Assembly: GCA_017527155.1 (NCBI GenBank)
Contig: JAFXQI010000114.1
Span: 1-61,154 of the forward strand
Direction of reading: 5' to 3'
Length of the DNA stretch: 61,154 nt
Source of the DNA: Kiritimatiellia bacterium
GTDB lineage: Bacteria > Verrucomicrobiota > Kiritimatiellia > CAIQIC01 > Lenti-01
Shown: piece after piece, positions 38,563 through 47,765 of the stretch
Layout: every line of letters begins with the position of its first letter
Numbering within the stretch: position 1 is the first letter of the stretch
Translations under genes and position numbers: made by a program
Notes under the pieces: model-generated
The model's database searches: none
What the model was told of the DNA's origin: nothing
The model's input: the letters and a program-made list of their open reading frames with translations, nothing else

Positions 38563-41500
38563 ACGGGGATGCCTATCTGGAATCGCACGCCAGCCGGGAG
38601 CCCGCCATCGCCCTGCTGCAGGCGATGGGGTATGCGTACATCTCGCCGGCGAATTGCGAGCTGCAGCGGGGCGGGCGCTACCACGTGCTGCTGAAGGACA
38701 TCCTGCGCGGCCAGTTGCGGCGGCTGAACCGGTATGCCTACGCCGGGACGGAAAACGAGTTCTCCGCGGCGAACATCGAACGGGCGATGGAGGACCTGGA
38801 CGAACCGCTCGCCGACGGCCTCGTCCGCACCGGGGAGAAGATATACGACGCGCTGCTGCTGGGGCGGAGCTACCAGGAAGCCGTCGGCGAAGGGAAGCTG
38901 CTCAGCTTCAACCTCAAGTACATCGACTGGGAACACTGGGAAAACAACGTGTTCCACGTGACGGAGGAGTTCGCCGTGGAAAGCCGCGACAAGCGCCACG
39001 ACGCGCGGCCCGACATCGTGCTTTTCGTCAACGGGATTCCCTTCGCCGTCATCGAGTGCAAGGCGCCCCACCTGTCCGCCGAGCTGGCCGTGGAACAGAT
39101 GGTCCGCAACCAGCAGGCCGGGTACATTCCGCAGCTTTTCAAGTTCGCCCAGATCGTCCTGGCCACCAACCGGAACAGCGCCAAATACGCCACGGCGGGG
39201 ACCCCGAAGAAGTTCTGGAGCGTCTGGAGGGAGCAATGCGGCGAATGGCTGCAGGCCAGGATGGCCGCGCTGGTCGCCGGGCGCCTGCCGACGGAACAGG
39301 ACCGGGCCCTGGTTTCCCTGTTCAGCCGGGAGCGGGTTTCCGAACTCGTGCGGTACTTCATCCTCTTCGACGGGAACGTGAAGAAGATCTGCCGCTACCA
39401 GCAGTATTTCGCGGTCAAGGCGGCCATGGAGACCATCGCGGCCCGCGACGCGGACGGGAACCGCCAGAGCGGCGTGATCTGGCACACGCAGGGCAGCGGC
39501 AAAAGCCTGACGATGGTGATGCTGGCGAAACGCATCCTGTTGGAGCTTGCGCCCTGCCACCCGCGCATGGTCGTCGTGACGGACCGCAAGGAACTGGACC
39601 GGCAGATCACCGCGACGTTCACCCACACCCGCCTGAACCCGGCGCGGGCGACCAGCGGAAAGCACCTCGTCGAGCTGGTGAACAGCGCCAAGGCGGACAT
39701 CGTGACCAGCGTCATCAACAAGTTCAATGCCGTGGAACGGCAGGAGACGAGGAACGGGTCGCGGGACATCTTCGTTCTGGTGGACGAAAGCCACCGCTCG
39801 AACTACGGGCTGTTGGCGACGAAGATGCGGAGCGTGTTCCCGAACGCCTGCTACATCGGCTTCACGGGGACTCCCCTGATGAAGAAGGAGAAGAGCACCG
39901 TCGCGAAATTCGGGAAGCTGATCCACAAGTACACCATCCAGGACGGGGTCGACGACGGGGCCATCGTCCCGCTCCTTTACGAAGGGCGTTTCGTCGAACA
40001 GGAGGTCGACGGGGAAAACATCGACCGGTGGTTCCGGGAAACCACGGAAAACCTGACAGAACCCCGGCGGGAGGACCTCCGCCGGAAGTGGAGCCGCATG
40101 CAGCGGCTGGCTTCGACGGACGCCCGAATCAAACGCATCGCGCTGGACATCGGCCGGCATTTCTCCGACGGCTACAAGAAGACGGGGTTCAAGGCGATGC
40201 TCGCGACCAACTACAAACGGGACGCGATCCGCTATCTGGAATGCCTCGAAAGTTTCGGCGGCCTGGATTGCGCCGTCGTCATTTCCCCGCCCGACATGCG
40301 CGAAAGCGTCGATGACGCAGACGAGGGCACGGACGACCTGGTCATCGCCTACTGGGACCGGATGATGCAGCGGTACGGGGACGCGGACAGCTACGAGGAG
40401 GCCGTCAAAACCGCCTTCTGCGACGGCGAAATCGACATCCTCATCGTCTGCAGCAAGCTCCTGACGGGATTCGACGCGCCGCTCTGCCAGGTGCTCTACA
40501 TCGACAAGGAGCTGAAGGAACACGGCCTCCTGCAGGCGATCGCCCGGACGAACCGCCTGCACGAGGGGAAGGATTACGGCCTGATCGTCGATTACCGCGG
40601 CCTGGTCACGGAGCTCGATGCGGCCGTGGACATGTACGGCGGGGCCGGGCTCGGGAATTTCGACGGCAGGGATCTCAAGGGCGTGGCCGTCGATGTCATG
40701 GCCGCGGTCGGCGATCTCCGCAACGCCTATTCCCAGTTGGCGGAACTCCTCGCAAGGGCGGGCGGGGGACGCGACCCGGAGGCCGTGGAAGTGTTCCTGG
40801 GGGACGAAGCGGCGCGCGGGCAGTTCTGCAACCTGCTGTGCGCCTTCGGACGGGCGTTGGGACTGGTGTTGAATGCCGAGACCGCCTACCGCGCGATTCC
40901 GAAGCAGGAAATGGAAAAATACAGGGAGGCGTTCGCGTTTTGCTCGAAGGTCCGGCGAAGCGTGAAAATCCGGTATGGCGACGCCATCGACAACAGGGAA
41001 TACGAACCGGTGATGCAGAACCTGCTCGACACCTATCTCTCGGTGGTCGGGTTGAAACAGATCACGAACCCGGTGGACATCCTGGACAAGGACGGTTTCG
41101 AAAGGGAACTGGCCGAGCTGGCCTCCGCACGGGCCAAGGCGGACGCCATTGCCAGCCGGATGAACAAAAGCATCCACGAACGGCGGGACGAGAATCCGGC
41201 CTTCTACGACAGTTTCTCCAAGAGGATCCGGACGGTTCTGGACCTGTACAGGGAACGGACGATTTCGGAGGCCGAGTATCTGGCCCGGATGAGGTCGGTC
41301 ATGGAGGACTACCGCGCCGGCAAAAACTCGATCCGCTACCCCGAACGCATCAAGGACAATGTCCATGCCCAGGCGTTCTACGGCGTGCTGAACGCCATCC
41401 TGGAAGACGCCCCGGCCGATGGCGTCACGCCGGATTTCGTCGCCGAGGCCTCCGAGGCAATCACGAAAATCCTCGCGGCCCACCGGCAGGTCGGCTGGGA

Positions 41501-41648
41501 CGGCAACAAGACCATCCACGACCGCATTTCGCAGGACATCGACGACCTCTTTTACGGCTACGAGAAGGAGCGGGGCGTGAAACTCTCTTTCGACGTGATC
41601 GACAAGATCATCGAAAATGTCCTGACCGTGGCCATCAGGAGATTCTGA
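38559..41648 (+). CDS. hsdR: Type I restriction endonuclease subunit R (HsdR)
   Basis: The 1029-residue product is the motor and nuclease of the type I system; it moves DNA with ATP and cuts at a distance. The nuclease domain has DARPDIVLFVNGIPFAVIEC followed by K (D and ExK, near residues 150-170). The helicase part has HTQGSGKSLTM near residue 312 (Walker A), DESHRSNYG (DEAD-box type) and IARTNR (motif VI). The C-terminal 300 residues are helical and bind HsdM. The start is GTG in a GTGA overlap with the ATPase gene. Confidence 0.95.
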   Translation: MNGDAYLESHASREPAIALLQAMGYAYISPANCELQRGGRYHVLLKDILRGQLRRLNRYAYAGTENEFSAANIERAMEDLDEPLADGLVRTGEKIYDALLLGRSYQEAVGEGKLLSFNLKYIDWEHWENNVFHVTEEFAVESRDKRHDARPDIVLFVNGIPFAVIECKAPHLSAELAVEQMVRNQQAGYIPQLFKFAQIVLATNRNSAKYATAGTPKKFWSVWREQCGEWLQARMAALVAGRLPTEQDRALVSLFSRERVSELVRYFILFDGNVKKICRYQQYFAVKAAMETIAARDADGNRQSGVIWHTQGSGKSLTMVMLAKRILLELAPCHPRMVVVTDRKELDRQITATFTHTRLNPARATSGKHLVELVNSAKADIVTSVINKFNAVERQETRNGSRDIFVLVDESHRSNYGLLATKMRSVFPNACYIGFTGTPLMKKEKSTVAKFGKLIHKYTIQDGVDDGAIVPLLYEGRFVEQEVDGENIDRWFRETTENLTEPRREDLRRKWSRMQRLASTDARIKRIALDIGRHFSDGYKKTGFKAMLATNYKRDAIRYLECLESFGGLDCAVVISPPDMRESVDDADEGTDDLVIAYWDRMMQRYGDADSYEEAVKTAFCDGEIDILIVCSKLLTGFDAPLCQVLYIDKELKEHGLLQAIARTNRLHEGKDYGLIVDYRGLVTELDAAVDMYGGAGLGNFDGRDLKGVAVDVMAAVGDLRNAYSQLAELLARAGGGRDPEAVEVFLGDEAARGQFCNLLCAFGRALGLVLNAETAYRAIPKQEMEKYREAFAFCSKVRRSVKIRYGDAIDNREYEPVMQNLLDTYLSVVGLKQITNPVDILDKDGFERELAELASARAKADAIASRMNKSIHERRDENPAFYDSFSKRIRTVLDLYRERTISEAEYLARMRSVMEDYRAGKNSIRYPERIKDNVHAQAFYGVLNAILEDAPADGVTPDFVAEASEAITKILAAHRQVGWDGNKTIHDRISQDIDDLFYGYEKERGVKLSFDVIDKIIENVLTVAIRRF

Positions 41649-41652
41649 AGCC

Positions 41653-42375
41653 ATGCCCGGGACCATGGAACGGGTGCTCGCCCCGGACGGGCGGGAAATC
41701 GTCTTTTGCCTGGAACGAAAGCCCGTCAAGAACCTGAATCTGCGGATTCGGCGGGACGGGCGCGTCTTCGTTTCGGCGGACCGCGCCGTCCCCCGCGAGG
41801 AAATCGCGCGGTTCGTCCAGGACAAGGCGAAGCAGGTGCTGGCGGCCATCGGCAAATTCGCGGAAGCGGCCCGTGTGAATTCCCGGCCGAAGAAATACGT
41901 CAGCGGCGAGACGTTCTTCATCCAAGGGCGGGGATTGCGTCTGAAAGTGTCGCGCGCGGAGAAGGATGCCATCGCCACGGACGGTGTATACATCTTTCTG
42001 TCCGTGAAGAATCCCGGGGATTTCGGGGCCAAAAGCCGCATCGTCCGGCGATTTCTGGACCGCCAGTGCACAACCGTGTTCGGGGAGGTCATGGACGGGC
42101 TGTATCCGGTGGTCCGGAAATACGGTGTGGAACGCCCCGTCTTGAAAATCAGGTCCCTGAAAACGCGCTGGGGCTCATGCCTCTTTCAAAAAGGCGTGGT
42201 CACCCTCAACAGGCGCCTCCTTGCGGCACCGAGATGTTGCATCGAGTACGTCGTTCTGCATGAACTCTGCCACTTCATCCACCCCAACCACTCCCCCAAG
42301 TTCTATGCATTCCTCTCCGCCCTCATGCCGGATTGGAAGGCCCGGAAGCGTCTCTTGGAACAAATCCCCACATGA
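41653..42375 (+). CDS. YgjP-like (DUF45) metallopeptidase
   Basis: The 240-residue product has the zinc motif HELCHFIHPNHSPKF near residue 201 with a third ligand downstream, and the front block KIRSLKTRWGSC, as in YgjP/DUF45 M48-type peptidases. YgjP-like genes often sit just downstream of hsdR in type I systems, and this one begins 5 bp after it. A role in protein turnover during restriction is possible but unproved. A strong terminator covers its stop codon. Confidence 0.88.
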   Translation: MPGTMERVLAPDGREIVFCLERKPVKNLNLRIRRDGRVFVSADRAVPREEIARFVQDKAKQVLAAIGKFAEAARVNSRPKKYVSGETFFIQGRGLRLKVSRAEKDAIATDGVYIFLSVKNPGDFGAKSRIVRRFLDRQCTTVFGEVMDGLYPVVRKYGVERPVLKIRSLKTRWGSCLFQKGVVTLNRRLLAAPRCCIEYVVLHELCHFIHPNHSPKFYAFLSALMPDWKARKRLLEQIPT

Positions 42376-42396
42376 GGCCGCAAGGGCCTCTTTGTG
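42374..42396 (+). terminator. Terminator of the restriction-modification operon
   Basis: Stem GAGGCC/GGCCTC with a 5-base loop, followed by TTTGTG. It overlaps the stop codon of the YgjP-like gene. Confidence 0.65.
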
Positions 42397-42439
42397 CTGC
42401 TTGAGCTTGAGGACTGGTAAATTGGACAGAATCGGGATG

Positions 42440-42541
42440 TTTTCAAATGGTTGGAAAAATTGGAGCGGTATTTCCAATGATTGGAAAATTTTTTCTGGAG
42501 TTTTCCGATGATTGGAAAAAATGTTTCCAATGGGTGGAAAA
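42440..42541. promoter_or_regulatory. Four-site palindrome array 2, upstream of rpsJ
   Basis: Four palindromes of the TTTCCAATGATTGGAAA type start at 42440, 42470, 42501 and 42523. Distances are 30, 31 and 22 bp, and the total is 102 bp. This is the same layout as array 1 at 29370, with the short gap again nearest the rightward gene. The copies are less exact than in array 1 (TTTTCAAATGGTTGGAAAA, ATTTCCAATGATTGGAAAA, TTTTCCGATGATTGGAAAA, GTTTCCAATGGGTGGAAAA). Confidence 0.85.
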
Positions 42542-42582
42542 CCGGGGGAGGGAAAAAAGTGAGGGGAAGTGGCGTTTTGGGG

Positions 42583-42610
42583 TTGACGGGAGGTTTTTTT
42601 CTGGTTGAAT
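42583..42610 (+). promoter_or_regulatory. Candidate promoter of the S10-spc operon
   Basis: TTGACG (42583-42588) and TTGAAT (42605-42610) are 16 bp apart, 41 bp after the palindrome array. A second TTGACA at 42688 has no good -10 box. The leader to rpsJ would be about 180 bases; I see no clear L4-type leader fold. Confidence 0.4.
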
Positions 42611-42798
42611 GTCCCGCGTTTTTCGGCCCGGAGCGGGTGTTGGATCCGCGACGGACTGGACATGGGTCAGGCAAATGACCGTGTTCTTTGACACGTGGAC
42701 ATGCGCCATGAACGGCTGGCACTCCCTGCCGCCGCGATTGGCCAAGGGTCGGCGGGCGCCGGAAGACTGAACAGGAAAACCGTTAGCAGAGAAGCATT

Positions 42799-43107
42799 AT
42801 GAGCGGACAGAAAATCAGAATCCGGTTGAGGGCTTTCGACCACCGGATGTTGGACCAGTCGGCCGGCGAAATCGTCGAGACCACCAAGCGCACCGGCGCC
42901 AGGGTGGCCGGCCCCATCCCCATGCCCACGCGCATCGAACGCTATACCGTCAACCGCAGCGTCCACGCGGACAAGAAGTCCATGGAGCAGTTCGAAATCC
43001 GGACGCACAAGCGGCTCCTCGACATCATCGACCCCACCGCCAAGACGGTCGACGAGCTCAAGAAGCTCAATCTCCCCGCCGGCGTGGACATCCAGATCAA
43101 GATCTAA
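42799..43107 (+). CDS. rpsJ: 30S ribosomal protein S10
   Basis: The 102-residue product is full length ([35 protein letters not shown] near the start and [11 protein letters not shown] in the middle). S10 sits in the 30S head and also acts as NusE in antitermination. It is the first gene of a standard S10-spc cluster. The ribosome site is weak (AGAGAAG). No rpsG, fusA or tuf precedes it. Confidence 0.97.
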   Translation: MSGQKIRIRLRAFDHRMLDQSAGEIVETTKRTGARVAGPIPMPTRIERYTVNRSVHADKKSMEQFEIRTHKRLLDIIDPTAKTVDELKKLNLPAGVDIQIKI

Positions 43108-43120
43108 CAGGAGGATGACC

Positions 43121-43747
43121 ATGCAGACGTTGATTGGCAAGAAAATCGGCATGACCCGCGTCTATGACGAGAACGGGGTCCAGGTGCCGGTGACGGTCGT
43201 CCAGGTCGGCCCCTGCACGGTGGTGCAGCGCAAGACGACGGCCACGGACGGATACGAGGCGGCGCAGATCGGTTTCGGCGCGCAGAAGGCGCACCGGATT
43301 TCGAAGCCGCTCGCAGGGCATTTCAAGAAGGCCGGCACGGAGCCGCAGAAGGTTCTCCGCGAGGTCCGCGTGGATGCGGACGACGCGGTGAAGGCGGGCG
43401 ACGTTCTGACGGCGGCGCTCTTCGAGGGCGTGAAGTTCGTGGACGTGCTCGGCACGACGAAGGGCCGCGGCTTCCAGGGCGTCATCAAGCGCTACAAGAT
43501 GGCCGGCGGACGCGAGACGCACGGCGGCGCGTGGACGCGGCGCCCGGGTTCGATCGGCAACCGCGAGTGGCCGGCCCGCGTGTTCAAGAACAAGAAGATG
43601 CCGGGCCAGATGGGCGCGGTTGAGGTCACGACGCAGAATCTGCGCGTGGTGAAGGTGCTGGCGGAGGACAATGCGCTGCTGCTGGAAGGCGCGGTGCAGG
43701 GCCCGGTCGGCGGCATCGTGGTGGTCCGCAAGGCGATCAAGAAGTAG
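43121..43747 (+). CDS. rplC: 50S ribosomal protein L3
   Basis: The 208-residue product has the L3 core GRGFQGVIKRYKMAGGRETHG and GSIGNREWPARVFKNKKMPGQMG and binds the 3' part of 23S rRNA. AGGAGG six bases before ATG 43121 decides this start over the ATG two codons upstream (43115). Confidence 0.97.
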   Translation: MQTLIGKKIGMTRVYDENGVQVPVTVVQVGPCTVVQRKTTATDGYEAAQIGFGAQKAHRISKPLAGHFKKAGTEPQKVLREVRVDADDAVKAGDVLTAALFEGVKFVDVLGTTKGRGFQGVIKRYKMAGGRETHGGAWTRRPGSIGNREWPARVFKNKKMPGQMGAVEVTTQNLRVVKVLAEDNALLLEGAVQGPVGGIVVVRKAIKK

Positions 43748-43755
43748 GTGGTGCC

Positions 43756-44388
43756 ATGAGCAAGATCAGCATCTGCAATCTCAAGGGCGATGCGGCCGGC
43801 GAAAAGGAAATCGCGGACGCTTCGCTGGAACTGAAGCGCGGCGCGCAGGCCGTGCTGGACGTGGTGACGGCGTACCGGGCGGGGCTCCGCGCGGGAACCG
43901 CTTCCACGAAGAAGCGCAGCGATGTCTCGGGCGGCGGCTCGAAGCCGTTCAAGCAGAAGGGCACGGGGCGCGCACGCCGCGGGTCCTCGCGTTCGCCGAT
44001 CCTCCGGGGCGGCGGCGTGGTCTTCGGGCCGCATCCGCGCGACTACTCGAAGAAGGTGAACAAGAAGGCGGTCGCGCTGGCGTTCCGCCGCGCGCTCAGC
44101 GACAAGATCGCGGAGGGTGCGGTGGTCGTGGCGGACGGCCTGGAAGGCATCGAGCCGAAGACCCGCGCGGTCGCGGCGCTGCTCAAGAAGATCGCCGGCG
44201 GGAAGGCGACGCTGTTCGTCACCGCCGAGTCGGTCAGGAACCTGAATCTCGCGGCCCGGAACATCCCCGGCGTGGAGGTGACCACCGCGGCGCAGGCGAA
44301 TACCTACCAGGTGGTGCGCTATCCGCTGATCGTGACGGATGCCGCCGGCCTGGACGCGCTGCAGGCGCGGATTTCGGAAGAGGAATGA
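43756..44388 (+). CDS. rplD: 50S ribosomal protein L4
   Basis: The 210-residue product has the L4 loop KQKGTGRARRGSSRSPILRGGGVVFGP, which reaches into the peptide exit tunnel. In enterobacteria L4 also represses the S10 operon; no matching leader is evident here. Confidence 0.96.
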   Translation: MSKISICNLKGDAAGEKEIADASLELKRGAQAVLDVVTAYRAGLRAGTASTKKRSDVSGGGSKPFKQKGTGRARRGSSRSPILRGGGVVFGPHPRDYSKKVNKKAVALAFRRALSDKIAEGAVVVADGLEGIEPKTRAVAALLKKIAGGKATLFVTAESVRNLNLAARNIPGVEVTTAAQANTYQVVRYPLIVTDAAGLDALQARISEEE

Positions 44389-44389
44389 C

Positions 44390-44668
44390 ATGAAGACGCA
44401 GATCGTCAAGAAAATGCTGATGACGGAGAAGGGCACCCGGCTCAAGGAGCAGGGCAACCAGTATCTGTTCGAGGTGGACCGCGACGCGAACAAGCTGGAA
44501 ATCCGCCAGGCGGTGGAGAAGCAGTTCAACGTCAAGGTCGCGGATGTGAACACGATGAACCGGAAGGGCAAGGCCAAGCGCCTGCGCACCCAGAAGTACG
44601 GCAAGACGTCGGACTGGAAGCGCGCGGTGGTCACCCTGGAAGCCGGCCAGTCGATCGAAACGGCATAA
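44390..44668 (+). CDS. rplW: 50S ribosomal protein L23
   Basis: The 92-residue product has the L23 pattern VKKMLMTEKGTRL, FEVDRDANKLEIRQAVEKQF and VKVADVNTMNRKGK. L23 lies at the tunnel exit and binds trigger factor and SRP. The start follows the rplD stop by 1 base. Confidence 0.96.
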   Translation: MKTQIVKKMLMTEKGTRLKEQGNQYLFEVDRDANKLEIRQAVEKQFNVKVADVNTMNRKGKAKRLRTQKYGKTSDWKRAVVTLEAGQSIETA

Positions 44669-44680
44669 GGGAGGCCAACC

Positions 44681-45511
44681 ATGGGCTTGAAATCGTACAA
44701 ACCGAGAACCGCGAGCCTGCGCTTCACGACGCTGTCGGACTTCGACGGCGTGAGCAAGAAGCGCCCGGAACGCAAGCTCGTCACCATCAAGAAGTCGAAG
44801 GCCGGGCGCAACGCGCAGGGCCGCATCACCATCCGCCACCGCGGCGGGGGCCACAAGCGCTATCTGCGCAAGGTGGACTTCAAGCGCGCGCAGAAGGAAG
44901 GGATCCCCGCGACGGTCCAGGCGATCGAATACGATCCGAACCGCACGGCCCGCATCGCCCTGCTCGCGTACGCGGACGGCGAAAAGCGCTACATCCTCGC
45001 CCCCAACGGCCTGAAGGTCGGCGCGAAGCTCATGAGCGGCCCCAAGGCGGAGCCCATCGACGGCAACGCGATGCCCCTCGCCCTCATCCCCGTCTCCATG
45101 CCCGTCCACGCGGTGGAACTGACGCCCGGCGCGGGCGCGCAGCTCGCCCGCAGCGCTGGCATGGTCGCCCGCATCGTGGCCCGCGACGACGTGTACGCGC
45201 AGATCAAGCTGCCCAGCGGCGAAATCCGCAAGGTCAGCGTCAAGTGCTACGCGACGATCGGCCAGGTCGGCAACCTGGAACGCGAGAACATCTCCCTCGG
45301 CAAGGCCGGCCGCAAGCGCTGGAAGGGCATCCGCCCGACCGTCCGCGGCGTGGCCATGAACCCGGTCGACCACCCCATGGGCGGCGGCGAAGGCCGCAGC
45401 AGCGGCGGCGGCCACCCCGTGACGCCGTGGGGCCAGCTGACCAAGGGCAAGAAGACGCGCTCCCCCCGGAAGACGTCGTCGAAATTGATTGTACAACGCA
45501 GGAAGAAGTAG
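44681..45511 (+). CDS. rplB: 50S ribosomal protein L2
   Basis: The 276-residue product has [16 protein letters not shown] and the conserved [21 protein letters not shown] segment close to the peptidyl transferase centre. GGGAGG precedes the ATG at good spacing. Confidence 0.98.
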   Translation: MGLKSYKPRTASLRFTTLSDFDGVSKKRPERKLVTIKKSKAGRNAQGRITIRHRGGGHKRYLRKVDFKRAQKEGIPATVQAIEYDPNRTARIALLAYADGEKRYILAPNGLKVGAKLMSGPKAEPIDGNAMPLALIPVSMPVHAVELTPGAGAQLARSAGMVARIVARDDVYAQIKLPSGEIRKVSVKCYATIGQVGNLERENISLGKAGRKRWKGIRPTVRGVAMNPVDHPMGGGEGRSSGGGHPVTPWGQLTKGKKTRSPRKTSSKLIVQRRKK

Positions 45512-45514
45512 TAT

Positions 45515-45799
45515 ATGTCGCGCTCTATCAAAAAAGGTCCCTACGTGGAAGACCACCTGGTGAAGAAGGTGGAAGCGCTCAATGCCAGCGGCGCCAAGCG
45601 TCCGATCAAGACGTGGTCGCGCCGGAGCATGGTGCTCCCCGAGTTCGTCGGGCACACGTTCACCGTGCACAACGGGAAGGTCTTCACGAGCGTGTTCGTC
45701 ACGGAAAACATGGTCGGCCACCGTCTGGGCGAGTTTGCGCCCACCCGGACGTTCCGCCACCACGGGTCCGCGACGGACAAGACCGCCAGCCTGAAGTAA
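45515..45799 (+). CDS. rpsS: 30S ribosomal protein S19
   Basis: The 94-residue product begins [15 protein letters not shown] and has the S19 core [19 protein letters not shown] with [13 protein letters not shown]. The ribosome site lies in the end of rplB (AGGAAGAAG). In other bacteria rplV follows directly; here another gene lies in between. Confidence 0.97.
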   Translation: MSRSIKKGPYVEDHLVKKVEALNASGAKRPIKTWSRRSMVLPEFVGHTFTVHNGKVFTSVFVTENMVGHRLGEFAPTRTFRHHGSATDKTASLK

Positions 45800-45811
45800 G
45801 CTGGTGGAGGG

Positions 45812-46717
45812 ATGAGGGAACGTCTCCTGTGGGGCGTGCGGCTGGCAGCAGCCGCGCTCCTGCTGGGGATGGCCGCGGCCGCCGGACGGTTTTTCGGCCG
45901 GCGGACGCGAGGATACGAAGAAGGTTCTTTGAAGGATACGCCGGCCACCGTGCCGGCACCTCCTGAAACGGATTGGGCGGCGCCCGGTCCGGCGGAAGGA
46001 GCGGCCGCAAGGCCCGCGGACGCGCCCGCAAGCCCCGAGACGGGGACGGCGGAGCCGGTCGCGGAGGGCCCCGCGGCGGCACCTCCTTCCCCGGAACCGG
46101 CGGCGGAAGTCCCGGTCCTTTACGAGGCGGAGACGGCCGGGAACCCGGTGCAGTCCGCAAACGGATCCCCCGCGCAGCGCGGCGGGTCCGGTGCGGGGGC
46201 AGCGGGGGAAGCGGCCGCCACCATTGGCACGGCGGAATCGCGGCGGAACGACGAATTGCTGGATTTGGTGACCCAGGAGTCCCGCCTGGTCACGTCCCGC
46301 CTGTCCGCGGAAAACGCCCTGCTCCGGAGCGAGCTGGACGACATGCGGCGGCGGAACGCGAAGCTGGGCGAGGCGCTGGCCGCCGCGCAGGCCGCGCTCG
46401 ACCGCAGGGAAGAGCGCAGGGCCCGCGAGGAAGGCCCCGCCAGGGAACCGGTTCCGGACGCCCCGATCGAATCGACGGTCGTGGACGTCAACCCGGAGCT
46501 GGGCATGGTGGTGCTGGACGCCGGATCCAGGGACGGGATGCGGTACGGCCTCGCGCTGTCGGTCCTGCGGGACCGCAGGCGCGTGGGAGCCGTCCGCGTC
46601 GTGGATGTGAGAGAGAGAATCGCCGGAGCGGTCGTCGAGGAGACGGCCCGAGGCGAGGCCCCGCAAACGGGGGACCGGGCGGTCTTGGCAAGACCGGCCG
46701 GTTCCCGAGGAAAGTGA
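45812..46717 (+). CDS. Unknown membrane-anchored coiled-coil protein inserted in the S10 operon
   Basis: The 301-residue product is not ribosomal. It has one membrane segment at about residues 8-25, a low-complexity P/A/E-rich linker at 44-140, a coiled coil at about 143-208 (ENALLRSELDDMRRRNAKLGEAL), and a beta-type domain at 219-293 (VVDVNPELGMVVLDAGSRDGMRYGLALSVLRD to TGDRAVL). The last domain resembles the small beta domain found in several PVC envelope proteins and looks loosely MreC-like. It lies in line between rpsS and rplV with gaps of 12 and 1 bases, so it must be co-transcribed with ribosomal genes. GGAGGG abuts the ATG. Confidence 0.8.
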   Translation: MRERLLWGVRLAAAALLLGMAAAAGRFFGRRTRGYEEGSLKDTPATVPAPPETDWAAPGPAEGAAARPADAPASPETGTAEPVAEGPAAAPPSPEPAAEVPVLYEAETAGNPVQSANGSPAQRGGSGAGAAGEAAATIGTAESRRNDELLDLVTQESRLVTSRLSAENALLRSELDDMRRRNAKLGEALAAAQAALDRREERRAREEGPAREPVPDAPIESTVVDVNPELGMVVLDAGSRDGMRYGLALSVLRDRRRVGAVRVVDVRERIAGAVVEETARGEAPQTGDRAVLARPAGSRGK

Positions 46718-46718
46718 C

Positions 46719-47066
46719 ATGGAAATCAAAGCAACATCGAAATACGTGAGGATGACGCCGACCAAGGCGCGCGACCTGACCCGCGCGATCCAGGGCAAGA
46801 GCGTCGGCGAAGCGCTGCAGGCCGTCGAGCTCAACAAGCGCAAGGCCGCCGTGTGCATCGCCAAGACCCTCAAGTCGGCCATCGCCAACGCGGAAAACAA
46901 CGCGAACGCCTCGGCCGAGAACCTCTACGTGGCCAAGGCCGTCGTGGACAACGGGCCGACGATTCCCCGCTACTGGCCGCGCGCCCGCGGCAGCGCGTCC
47001 CCCATCCGCAAGAAAATGGGGCACATCAGCATCGTGCTGACGGACGAGAAGCCGTCGAAGAAGTGA
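46719..47066 (+). CDS. rplV: 50S ribosomal protein L22
   Basis: The 115-residue product has the L22 pattern KYVRMTPTKARDLTRAIQGK and the tunnel loop segment PRARGSASPIRKKMGHISIVL. It begins one base after the stop of the inserted gene. Confidence 0.96.
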   Translation: MEIKATSKYVRMTPTKARDLTRAIQGKSVGEALQAVELNKRKAAVCIAKTLKSAIANAENNANASAENLYVAKAVVDNGPTIPRYWPRARGSASPIRKKMGHISIVLTDEKPSKK

Positions 47067-47093
47067 TTTAAAAAGAACACCAGGAGGCACATT

Positions 47094-47765
47094 TTGGGCC
47101 AAAAAGTAAATCCCATCGGGTTCCGGACGGCGGTCCACAAGGAATGGAAGAGCCGCTGGTTCGCGGAACGCAAGGAGTTCGGCGACCTGCTGAACGAAGA
47201 CATCGTGATCCGTGACATCGTCCAGGCGCGCCTGAAGGAAGCCGCGGTCGCGGACATCCTGATCGAACGCTACGCCCAGCGCGCCCGCGTCACGGTCTTC
47301 TCCGCCCGCCCCGGCGTCATCATCGGCCGCAAGGGCGAGGGCATCGACAAGCTGCGCGAAGAGCTCATGCTCAAGACCGGCAAGGAAATCTACGTGGAAA
47401 TCAAGGAAGTCCGCAACCCGGACTCCAACGCCCAGCTCGTGGCCGAGAACATCGCGCTGCAGCTCGAGCGCCGCGTCGCCTTCCGCCGCGCCATGAAACG
47501 CGCGCTCCAGCTCGCCATGGACATGGGCGCCCTCGGCATCCGCGTCCAGGCCTGCGGCCGCCTCGGCGGCGCCGAGCTCGCGCGCACCGAACACTACATG
47601 CAGGGCAAGGTCCCGCTCCAGACGCTGCGCGCCAACGTGCAGTACGGCTTCGCCGAGGCCCACACCATGGCCGGCAAGGTCGGCGTCAAGTGCTGGATCT
47701 GCCTCAAGCCCGAATCCGCGGCCGCCGCCCCCGCGGCGCCCCGCACCGGAAAGGAGCGGATCTAA
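47094..47765 (+). CDS. rpsC: 30S ribosomal protein S3, TTG start
   Basis: The 223-residue product begins (M)GQKVNPIGFRTAVHKEW and has the KH-domain motif GVIIGRKGEGIDKLREEL. S3 helps form the mRNA entry tunnel. The start codon is TTG at 47094, with AGGAGG at ideal distance and no in-frame ATG that would fit. Confidence 0.97.
   Translation: MGQKVNPIGFRTAVHKEWKSRWFAERKEFGDLLNEDIVIRDIVQARLKEAAVADILIERYAQRARVTVFSARPGVIIGRKGEGIDKLREELMLKTGKEIYVEIKEVRNPDSNAQLVAENIALQLERRVAFRRAMKRALQLAMDMGALGIRVQACGRLGGAELARTEHYMQGKVPLQTLRANVQYGFAEAHTMAGKVGVKCWICLKPESAAAAPAAPRTGKERI

Noticed and set aside
42688-42716. Promoter of rpsJ at TTGACA 42688
   Set aside because: The -35 box is perfect but the hexamer 17 bp downstream is AACGGC, so 42583 is the better candidate.
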